Source: Deltaproteobacteria bacterium
GTDB lineage: Bacteria; UBA10199; GCA-002796325; JACPFF01
Direction: 5' to 3'
DNA length: 64,000 bases
Assembly (NCBI GenBank): GCA_016183065.1
Contig: JACPFF010000005.1
Span: 16,314 to 80,313 of the forward strand
A program made the position numbers and the translations under genes. Below, piece by piece: positions 55,845 through 64,000 of this stretch. The notes below the pieces were generated by a model. That model saw only the letters and a list, made by a program, of their open reading frames with translations. It ran no database searches and was not told the DNA's origin. How positions within the stretch are numbered: position 1 is the stretch's first letter; each line of letters opens with the position of its first letter.

Positions 55845-58596
55845 GTCTGAACGACAAACGCGACAAGAAATCATCGATAAACGGCTTGCTGATGCAGGGT
55901 GGAACGTTAGCGATCCTACACAAGTCACAGCCGAGCACCCCATTCTCCATCAAAGCAGTTCCTCGACTGGCACCGGCTATGCAGACTATTTGTTAATCGG
56001 ACAAGATGGAAAACCATTGGCTGTCGTGGAAGCCAAAAAAACAAGTGCTGATGCGGAAAAAGGTCGAGAGCAGGCCAAACAATACGCTGACGGTCTGGAG
56101 CAGATGGAATTCCCCCGCCCATTTATCTTTTACACCAATGGTCATGAAATCCACTTTTGGGACGACACACGGTATGGCCCTCGCAAAGTATGGGGCTTTT
56201 TTAACCGCGATGATCTGGAGCGACTTGCCTTTCAAAGAAAGGAACATCAAAAACTCTCCAGCTCCCTCATTGATACCAACATCGTTGACCGTCCCTATCA
56301 GCTAGAAGCAATTCGCCGCGTCCTTGAGGCATTTTCCAAGAATCGCCGCAAGGCCCTTCTCGTAATGGCAACAGGGACGGGAAAGACCCGTGTAGCTATG
56401 GCCCTGATCGATGTATTGATGCGCGCCAACTGGGTCAAGCGAGTCCTTTTTCTTGCAGATCGTAACGCCCTGCTCAGGCAAGCCGATGGTGATTTCAAAT
56501 CGTATCTTCCCAATGCTCCGCGCACCCGCATGACCAAATCTAACACGCCCGCGAACAAGCGCGTCTATCTTGCCACTTATCCGGCAATGCATGGCATTTA
56601 TCCCGAAATATCTCCTGGCTTTTTTGATCTCATTATCGCGGACGAGTCACATCGCAGCATTTACAACCGCTACAAAGAAATTTTCGATCATTTTGATGCC
56701 TGCCAGATCGGCCTCACCGCCACGCCGGTTGAATACGTCGATCGCAATACCTTCAGGATGTTTGAGTGTGAAAATGGGATGCCCATTTTCAACTTCAGCT
56801 ACGAAGAAGCTGTTAATCACTCGCCACCCTACTTGGTTCCCTTTAAAGCGCTGCATATTCAATCACGATTTCAAATTGAGGGAATCAAGGGGAACCAACT
56901 CCCATCCGCTATTCAAAAGAAGCTTATCGAGGAGGGAAAAGATGTTGAAGAGATCGATTTTGACGGAACCGATCTGGAAAAGAAGGTTAGCAACTCCGGG
57001 ACCAACGAGCTGATTGTTCGCGAGTTTATGGAACAGTGTACTAAAGACGAAACCGGCACCAAGCCGGGAAAGTCGATTATCTTTGCCATTTCACACAAGC
57101 ATGCCTTGCATCTCGAAGCGTTCTTCAATCAGCTCTACCCTGAATATAAAGGTCGACTCGCTCGCGTTATCGACTCTCATGATCCGCGCGCCAATACCGA
57201 AGGTGGGCTCTTGGATCAGTTCAAAGATCCCAAGGATGCGATGAAGGTCGCCATCTCTGTAGATATGCTCGACACTGGCGTTGATGTCAGAGAGGTCGTC
57301 AATCTTGTATTCGCCAAGCCGGTCTTCTCGCGTGCGAAATTTTGGCAAATGATCGGGCGTGGCACTCGGTTGCGCGAAGATCTCTTTGGCCCAGGAAAGC
57401 ATAAAGAATTTTTTCTGATTATCGATCACTGGAACAATTTTAAATTCTTCAACATGAAACCGGAAGGAAAAGAGCCGGTACCTACCCTTTCGATTCCAGA
57501 AAGACTCTTCCTTGCACGATTGGAAAAAGCCAAAGCAACCTTGGAAACCAATAATAGAGAAATCTTAGACGATACAATTACGGCCCTTCGTGAGGACATC
57601 AAAAGTCTCCCAGAAAAAAGTGTTTTGATTAAAGAAAAGGCCTCTCTTTTTGCCCAGGTCAAAGAAAATAACTACTGGGTTGGGTTTGATGCCGAAACGA
57701 TCACACAATTAGAGAGAGATATTCGCCCTCTCATGAAACTACGATCGGATGAAGACTTTGAGGCCCTCAAATTTGATATCAATGTAATCGAATTACAAAG
57801 GGCTTGGCTCCTTTCCAATGCGGAAGCCGTTCAGAGGTTGCAAGATAAGATTGTCGACAAGGTTAAAAACCTGCCGCTCACTCTCAACCAAGTCCGTGCC
57901 AAGGAGGAGTTGTTGCAGAAAATCAAGTCGGGCAACTTTTGGAAAGCGCTCCCTTATGAGAAGACCGAAGAGATGCGAATGGCCCTGCGTGGCATCATGA
58001 AACACCGCGCGCGCCGAACCGAAGAGCAGGAAAAACTCGATCTGGAGGATATTACCATCGTAAAAGAGTTTTTGGAATTCGGTCCGGAACTCGAACGAGC
58101 CAGTGTGGCACAGTATCGAAAAATGGTGGAAGAAAAGATTCGACAGCTTGTGCAAGACAACGAAGTCCTCCAGCGACTTAAAAATGGTGAAGAACTGGAT
58201 GAATACGACATCCAAAAATTGGCAGACATTCTCAGGGCTGAAGAACCCTATGTTACCGAAGAATTGCTTCGCCGCGTCTACGACAACCGGGAGGCTGCAT
58301 TCATCGACTTCATTCGGCATATGCTTGGGTTGGAAAAACTAAAGACCCGAACCGAAGCAGTCACCCAAGCCTTTGATACCTTCATCGCCAAGCACAACGA
58401 CCTCACCGGCAACCAGATTCAGTTTCTCCAAGTCCTTCGCACCTTCATCCTGGAAAGGGGCAAGCTCCAAAAGCCGGACCTCATCCACCGGCCATTCACA
58501 AACCTCCATCCCCAAGGAATCCGTGGTCTTTTCACTCCTTCACAAGTCAATGAAATTATTGGATTTGTTAAAGAAATAGGGGAATGGGCTGCCTAG
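55843..58596 (+). CDS. hsdR: Type I restriction endonuclease subunit R
   Basis: YADYLLIGQDGKPLAVVEAKKT nuclease motif, LLVMATGTGKTRVAMALIDVLMRA, ADESHRSIYNRYKEIFDHFDA, MIGRGTRLREDLFG. Confidence 0.97.
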   Translation: MSERQTRQEIIDKRLADAGWNVSDPTQVTAEHPILHQSSSSTGTGYADYLLIGQDGKPLAVVEAKKTSADAEKGREQAKQYADGLEQMEFPRPFIFYTNGHEIHFWDDTRYGPRKVWGFFNRDDLERLAFQRKEHQKLSSSLIDTNIVDRPYQLEAIRRVLEAFSKNRRKALLVMATGTGKTRVAMALIDVLMRANWVKRVLFLADRNALLRQADGDFKSYLPNAPRTRMTKSNTPANKRVYLATYPAMHGIYPEISPGFFDLIIADESHRSIYNRYKEIFDHFDACQIGLTATPVEYVDRNTFRMFECENGMPIFNFSYEEAVNHSPPYLVPFKALHIQSRFQIEGIKGNQLPSAIQKKLIEEGKDVEEIDFDGTDLEKKVSNSGTNELIVREFMEQCTKDETGTKPGKSIIFAISHKHALHLEAFFNQLYPEYKGRLARVIDSHDPRANTEGGLLDQFKDPKDAMKVAISVDMLDTGVDVREVVNLVFAKPVFSRAKFWQMIGRGTRLREDLFGPGKHKEFFLIIDHWNNFKFFNMKPEGKEPVPTLSIPERLFLARLEKAKATLETNNREILDDTITALREDIKSLPEKSVLIKEKASLFAQVKENNYWVGFDAETITQLERDIRPLMKLRSDEDFEALKFDINVIELQRAWLLSNAEAVQRLQDKIVDKVKNLPLTLNQVRAKEELLQKIKSGNFWKALPYEKTEEMRMALRGIMKHRARRTEEQEKLDLEDITIVKEFLEFGPELERASVAQYRKMVEEKIRQLVQDNEVLQRLKNGEELDEYDIQKLADILRAEEPYVTEELLRRVYDNREAAFIDFIRHMLGLEKLKTRTEAVTQAFDTFIAKHNDLTGNQIQFLQVLRTFILERGKLQKPDLIHRPFTNLHPQGIRGLFTPSQVNEIIGFVKEIGEWAA

Positions 58597-58649
58597 AATG
58601 TAGTAATAACTGCTTTACATTACTACATTAATGAGTCTATTACTACATT
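58597..58649 (+). promoter_or_regulatory. Three-copy 11-bp operator candidate upstream of fic
   Basis: AATGTAGTAAT 58597-58607 (inverted), ATTACTACATT 58619-58629 and 58639-58649, about 20-bp spacing, ending just before ATG 58651. Confidence 0.75.
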
Positions 58650-58650
58650 C

Positions 58651-59700
58651 ATGGCTTCATTAAGCGAAGAACATCTGAAATTATTCAAGTTTTCAAACGA
58701 AGAGGGGGCCACACTCAGGGCTATAGGGGAACATCGAGGTCGGCAAGAGCTTTTTATCAAGCAGGCCCCGGAAGCCTTGGAAAGTCTCAAACAGGTCGCA
58801 ATGATCGAGTCGAGCGAATCCTCGAATCGTCTCGAAGGGATCACCGCTCCTCACAAAAAAATTGAAGCTCTCGTTCTCAAAAAAACTATGCCGGGCAATC
58901 GGTCAGAACGAGAAATCGCCGGTTATCGCGATGCCTTGGCCCTTGTCCACGAATCCGGACTGCATATGGAATTTTCTACCAATGTCATCTTGCAACTCCA
59001 CTCTCTGCTTTATCGCTATATGCCCAATGATGGTGGGCGATGGAAGATGACTGACAATGAAATTGTCGAAAAGAACCCCGATGGGACAATTGCTCGCGTT
59101 CGATTTAAACCAACACCTGCAGTGACGACACCATTTGCCATGGAGGAATTAACCAAAGACTACAAATACGCCATTCATAACTTACAGCAAGAACCGCTCA
59201 TTATTGTTCCCTTGGCCGTTCTTGATTTTCTTTGCGTGCATCCATTTACAGATGGCAATGGTCGTACAGCCAGATTGCTCACACTGATGCTCTTGTATCA
59301 TTTTGATTATCAAGTCGGAAAATATATCAGCTTGGAACGGATTTTTGAGGAATCCAAAGAGGGTTACTATGAAACGCTGCAACATAGTTCCCAAGGCTGG
59401 CACGAAAATAAGCACGATGCGATGCCTTGGCTCAATTATTTTTGGGGAACTCTTCTTCGAGCCTACAAAGAATTTGAAGCAAGAGTCGGCATGATTCGCG
59501 CCGGACGCGGCTCCAAAACAGATCAGATTATTAAAGCCGTTGATCGTCGCATTAATCCATTTTCCATTTCTGCCATTGAGGGTGATTGCCCTGGAGTGAG
59601 CAGGGATATGGTTCGTGTGATTTTAAACAGACTTCGCGCTGACGGAAAGCTGACTTTGCAGGGCAAAGGCCGTGCTGCAAAATGGAAAAAGAAAAAATAG
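58651..59700 (+). CDS. Fic-family protein (predicted AMPylase) with N-terminal inhibitory motif
   Basis: HPFTDGNGRTARLL core; SSNRLEG fits (S/T)xxxE(G/N); C-terminal wHTH-like region. Confidence 0.96.
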   Translation: MASLSEEHLKLFKFSNEEGATLRAIGEHRGRQELFIKQAPEALESLKQVAMIESSESSNRLEGITAPHKKIEALVLKKTMPGNRSEREIAGYRDALALVHESGLHMEFSTNVILQLHSLLYRYMPNDGGRWKMTDNEIVEKNPDGTIARVRFKPTPAVTTPFAMEELTKDYKYAIHNLQQEPLIIVPLAVLDFLCVHPFTDGNGRTARLLTLMLLYHFDYQVGKYISLERIFEESKEGYYETLQHSSQGWHENKHDAMPWLNYFWGTLLRAYKEFEARVGMIRAGRGSKTDQIIKAVDRRINPFSISAIEGDCPGVSRDMVRVILNRLRADGKLTLQGKGRAAKWKKKK

Positions 59701-59709
59701 GAAACTCTT

Positions 59710-61215
59710 ATGCTCGAAAAAAATCTTCGTTCACAAATCGATAAACTCTGGAATCTCTTCTGGTCCGGCGGGATTGCCAATCCACTGACAGCTATTGAGC
59801 AGATCTCTTATCTGATTTTTATGAAACGCCTCGATGAGGCCGACCTCAAGCGCAAGGCCGACGCCGAGTGGTTAGAGCAAAAATATCAATCTATTTTCTC
59901 CGATGAAAAATTACGCTGGTCGCAATGGAAACATATGGAAGCCGAAGCCATGCTCAACCATGTGCGCGACCAGGTTTTTCCTTTTCTCAAAAATCTTAAG
60001 GTCAATGGCGGTACTGCCGCTTTATCGCAGCATATGAAAGACGCAGTTTTCATTATTCCCAAGCCTTCGCTTCTGGTTGAAGCGGTGGAGATTATCGATA
60101 GCTTGAAGATCATGGAGCAGAATCAGGATACGCAGGGAGATATTTATGAATACCTGCTTTCCGAACTCCAGACCTCTGGGAAAAACGGTCAGTTTCGCAC
60201 GCCCCGTCATATCATCAAGATGATGTGTGCCTTGGTGAATCCCAAGCTTGGGCAAACCGTTTGTGACCCTGCGTGTGGTACCGGTGGTTTTTTGATCGGG
60301 GCCTATAACCACATCTTACGAGCCAACACGAGTAACGAACGCATCACGATTCAAGAAGATGGTACAGAGCATGGTTTAGTCGGAGACAAGCTTACCGATT
60401 CAAAAGTGTGGGATTTCTTAAGAGAGAAAACCTTCTTCGGATTTGATTTTGACTCCACCATGCTCCGCATTGCCGCCATGAACATGGTCCTTCACGGCAT
60501 TGACCATCCAAACATGGAGTACATGGACACCCTCTCCAAACGATTCGAGCTTCAGGATAAATACGATGTCATCCTGGCCAATCCCCCATTTAAAGGGAGC
60601 ATCGATAAGGGAGATATCCACGAATCCCTCTCGCGCACGGTTCAAACAACAAAAACTGAACTCTTATTCGTGATCCTTATGAAGCGTCTACTCGTCAACG
60701 GCGGTCGTTGCGCCGTGATCGTTCCGGATGGTGTCTTGTTTGGTTCCAGCAATGCCCATGTCACCGTCCGCAAAAAACTTATTGAAGAAGCCCAGCTTGA
60801 AGGCGTGATCTCCATGCCCTCCGGAGTGTTTAAACCTTACGCAGGCGTCTCAACAGCAGTCTTGGTTTTTACCAAGGGAGGCGAGACCGATAAGGTTTGG
60901 TTCTACGACATGGAGGCCGATGGTTTTAGCCTCGATGACAAGCGGAATCCCATTAAAGAAAACGACCTCCCCGACATTGTTGAGAAATGGAACAAACGCC
61001 ACAGTCTCAAAGCGCCCGCCAAAGGAGAGAAATGGTTCTGGGTGGATAAGAAACAGGTTGCCGATAACAAGTACGATCTTTCGATCAATCGATACAAGAC
61101 GATTGAATATGAAGAGGTCGCCTATGATCCACCGAAAGTCATTTTGGCGAAGCTCAAAGGAATGGAGAAAGAGATTCAGAAGGATTTGGATGAATTGGAA
61201 GGGATGCTGAGGTGA
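59710..61215 (+). CDS. hsdM: Type I DNA methyltransferase subunit M
   Basis: GQFRTPRHIIKMM, CDPACGTGGFLIGAYNHI, ILANPPFKGSID, GVLFGSS. Confidence 0.97.
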   Translation: MLEKNLRSQIDKLWNLFWSGGIANPLTAIEQISYLIFMKRLDEADLKRKADAEWLEQKYQSIFSDEKLRWSQWKHMEAEAMLNHVRDQVFPFLKNLKVNGGTAALSQHMKDAVFIIPKPSLLVEAVEIIDSLKIMEQNQDTQGDIYEYLLSELQTSGKNGQFRTPRHIIKMMCALVNPKLGQTVCDPACGTGGFLIGAYNHILRANTSNERITIQEDGTEHGLVGDKLTDSKVWDFLREKTFFGFDFDSTMLRIAAMNMVLHGIDHPNMEYMDTLSKRFELQDKYDVILANPPFKGSIDKGDIHESLSRTVQTTKTELLFVILMKRLLVNGGRCAVIVPDGVLFGSSNAHVTVRKKLIEEAQLEGVISMPSGVFKPYAGVSTAVLVFTKGGETDKVWFYDMEADGFSLDDKRNPIKENDLPDIVEKWNKRHSLKAPAKGEKWFWVDKKQVADNKYDLSINRYKTIEYEEVAYDPPKVILAKLKGMEKEIQKDLDELEGMLR

Positions 61216-62408
61216 ATCTGGAGCAAGTAACGTTAAAAGATATTTTAGGAAAAAGCGGTCTCTTTGACGATGGTGATTGGGTCGAAAGCAAAGACCAGGA
61301 TCCCAATGGGGGTGTCCGTCTCATTCAACTAGCTGATGTGGGCGATGGCGAATACATAAATAAGTCAGCACGATTTCTAACATCTGAAAAAGCAAAAGAG
61401 CTAAAGTGCACCTTTTTAAAAAAAGGAGACCTGCTTATATCAAGAATGCCTGATCCACTTGGTAAGGCCTGCCTATTCCCTGGAGATTTAAAACCATGCG
61501 TTACCGTTGTAGATGTCAGCATAGTACGACCTGATCCTCAATTGGTTGATAACAACTGGCTTAAATATTGCGTTAACTCATTTGAATTTCGAACTGAAAT
61601 TTCAAAATATATTAGTGGTACGACTAGGCAAAGAATATCGAGAGGTAATCTTTCTAAGATAAAATTCTCACTCCCCCCACTCCCCGAGCAACGCCGCATT
61701 GCCGCCATCCTCGACAAAGCCGACGCCCTCCGGCGTAAGCGTGCCGAAACTCTTAAATTTCTCGATGATTTTTTGCGGTCAGTGTTTTTGGAGATGTTTG
61801 GGGATCCAGTGAAGAATGAGAAGGGATGGGAGATTAAGTCACTCGATGAAGTTACAACAAGGATTACAGATGGAGTTCACTAAAAACCAAACTACACTGC
61901 GACTGGAGTTCCCTTTATTTCAGTTAAGAATATTACCAACGGATTTTTAGATTTTGAAAGCTGTAAATTCATTTCGGAGTCAGATCATGAGAGATTCACA
62001 AAACGATGCAAACCCGAATACAATGATATTTTATATACAAAAGTGGGTGCCACATATGGAAGACCAGCCATTGTAGATACGGATCGTGAATTTAGTATTT
62101 ATGTCAGCGTTGCGCTTATCAAGCCTGACCATAAAAAAATTAATCCTATTTTTCTGAAGGAAGTCCTGGCAAATCCAGCAATAAAAAATCAAGCCGACCA
62201 GTCTATTAAAGGTGTTGGTGTCCCCGACTTGCACTTGGTGGAAATAAAGAAATTTCTTATTCCTTGTCCTCCCAAAAATATTCAAAAAAAATTCGTTGAT
62301 TTAACAAACGAAATTAAAAAACAACGTGAAAATATTACTGATTCAGGTGTACTCAACGAGAGTTTATTTAACGCTCTTACCCAACGCGCCTTTCGGGGGG
62401 AGTTGTGA
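61212..62408 (+). pseudogene. hsdS: Type I specificity subunit S interrupted by an in-frame TAA (61881-61883)
   Basis: LPPLPEQRRIAAILDKADALRRKRAETLKFLDDFLRSVFLEMFGDP; ITDGVH-stop-KPNYTATGVPFISVKNI continues in the same frame to QRAFRGEL. Confidence 0.88.
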
Positions 62409-63877
62409 GTTTGGAGAACACTATGAGCAACACCCAAAGAAAAAACATACTTTCCTTATCATCGACAGATGCAAAATCTTTCTTACTCAATGAGGAAAGT
62501 TATTTTACGTTTGATCTCCCTCTTTATTTTACTTTTCAGGGGCTTCTTGATTCAATTTCACGACAGCTTAATGGGAAGGAGTTTTCAAATTATTACAAGC
62601 AAAATGGTGTGGGCAATGGTTCTTTGAAACCATCGAATTTTGAGGGTGTGAATTATCCGCTTATGAATAATAAAAATGGGAAATTTGCGTGGCGTCTTTT
62701 CCAACTTATCCATCCTGCACTTTATGTCTCACTGGTTCACAAGATAACCTCTGATAGCAATTGGAAAGTCGTAACAGAAAGATTCAATAAGGACACGAAG
62801 GTAGAGTGCATGAGCCTCCCCGTTGTTTCTCGCAGCCAGCAGTCTGATAAAGCCGAGCAAGTAGCACATTGGTGGGAAGAGATTGAACAGCGATCTCTCG
62901 CCTTTGCCCTCGATTACGAATATATTTTTCATACGGATATCACTGACTGCTATGGCTCAATTTACACGCATTCGATTGCTTGGGCACTGCATACGAAACC
63001 AACAGCTAAACAGAAACGGCGCGATAACGACTTATGCGGAAATATTATCGATACTCATTTACAGTCCATGTCGCACGGCCAAACCAATGGCATTCCGCAA
63101 GGCAGTGTATTGATGGACCTCATTGCCGAAATGGTACTCAGTTATGCGGATGAGCAACTTTCAGAAAAGCTATCCGTGATCAGTACTGGAGAATTTAAGA
63201 TTCTACGATACAGGGACGATTATCGAATATTTGTAAACAATCCACAAATCGGTGAAACAATAATAAAATATTTGACAGAAGTATTGGCCGATCTCGGTAT
63301 GCAGCTCAATGCGCATAAAACTATCTATTCAAACAATGTGATCAGAGATTCGGTTAAACCAGACAAATTCTTTACTATAGTTCAAGGCAAAGAGGAGAGG
63401 GACGTACAGAAAAGTCTTTTCTGCATAAGATACCTGGCGGAGCTGTATCCCAACTCTGGTTCACTTAACAAACAGCTGGAAAATCTTTATGAAAGCATTT
63501 TAAAACAGAAGGCAACAAGATATAGCCCGGAAGTGCTCATAAGCCTTGTTACGGATTTGGCATACAATAATCCAAGGATATACCCAATCGCATCGGCCAT
63601 TTTAAGCAAAACACTTTCTTTTTTGGATGATGAAAATTTGAAAAGAGACCTGATCATCAAGATTAAAAAGAAATTTGGGAAACTTCCTAATACGGAACAC
63701 ATGGACCTATGGCTCCAGCGAATTACCCTAAAATCATTCCGCGATATTACTTACGAAGGCAGCCTGTGCAGGCTTGCCGCAGGAGAAAAGGATATAAGTA
63801 TCTGGAACAGTGACTGGCTCAATGATTCGCTGGCCAATCTCATTAAGTCAGCAAGTCTTATATACTCGGCGTCATAA
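62405..63877 (+). CDS. Abi/DRT (unknown-group)-like reverse transcriptase, putative antiphage
   Basis: FHTDITDCYGSIYTHSIAWALH (motif A), GIPQGSVLMDLIAEMVLSYAD (B), ILRYRDDYRIF (C), DLGMQLNAHKT (D); about 150 aa helical C-terminus; GTGA overlap with the hsdS stop. Confidence 0.85.
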   Translation: MSLENTMSNTQRKNILSLSSTDAKSFLLNEESYFTFDLPLYFTFQGLLDSISRQLNGKEFSNYYKQNGVGNGSLKPSNFEGVNYPLMNNKNGKFAWRLFQLIHPALYVSLVHKITSDSNWKVVTERFNKDTKVECMSLPVVSRSQQSDKAEQVAHWWEEIEQRSLAFALDYEYIFHTDITDCYGSIYTHSIAWALHTKPTAKQKRRDNDLCGNIIDTHLQSMSHGQTNGIPQGSVLMDLIAEMVLSYADEQLSEKLSVISTGEFKILRYRDDYRIFVNNPQIGETIIKYLTEVLADLGMQLNAHKTIYSNNVIRDSVKPDKFFTIVQGKEERDVQKSLFCIRYLAELYPNSGSLNKQLENLYESILKQKATRYSPEVLISLVTDLAYNNPRIYPIASAILSKTLSFLDDENLKRDLIIKIKKKFGKLPNTEHMDLWLQRITLKSFRDITYEGSLCRLAAGEKDISIWNSDWLNDSLANLIKSASLIYSAS

Positions 63878-64000
63878 ATAAATGCCGAAATCAAACAACG
63901 CATAACGATTGCAGAACCTGACTTCGTAATCGCCAATCGCAAAACGTTTTCTCCACCACATCTATGACATCGCCAAGGCTCTCAAAATATACGTTGTGAA

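Noticed and set aside
1-64000. rRNA genes, CRISPR arrays, intact transposases or integrases
   Set aside because: Looked for and none found by eye.

Overview
GC-rich bacterial chromosomal window (about 75 features called; I suspect a deltaproteobacterial-type lineage, but taxonomy was not tested). The conserved backbone includes a CNT nucleoside transporter, PilZ protein, tRNA-Val(CAC), futalosine/menaquinone genes (MqnD-like, MqnC), SAM hydroxide adenosyltransferase, TIGR01777 epimerase, AraM/EgsA-type glycerol-1-phosphate dehydrogenase, CspA, TypA/BipA, membrane pyrophosphatase, TolC+RND efflux, a hybrid histidine kinase next to a periplasmic binding protein, Ada-like AraC/MGMT and a MacB-type ABC exporter. 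Accessory loci are an AbiE-like toxin/antitoxin with a frameshifted antitoxin, VapBC, and a 3' defence island hsdR-fic-hsdM-hsdS(in-frame stop)-reverse transcriptase. The most interesting signal is a bipartite promoter-like motif, NGCAAC-N14-NCCGATANN. It occurs 8 times with exactly the same spacing, plus one 16-nt variant, and each copy lies just upstream of an otherwise orphan gene. It resembles sigma28/FliA promoters (TAAAGTTT-N11-GCCGATAA). The genes it precedes encode effector-like proteins: kinase-like folds, an HExxH protein, a C39/papain-like protein, a P-loop ATPase and large unknowns. I propose a dispersed sigma28-like regulon of candidate effectors. The window also carries a family of structured intergenic repeats ending in GTGAGCCCCTCCAATAG. 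All calls come from reading the sequence and the supplied ORF translations; no database search was run.
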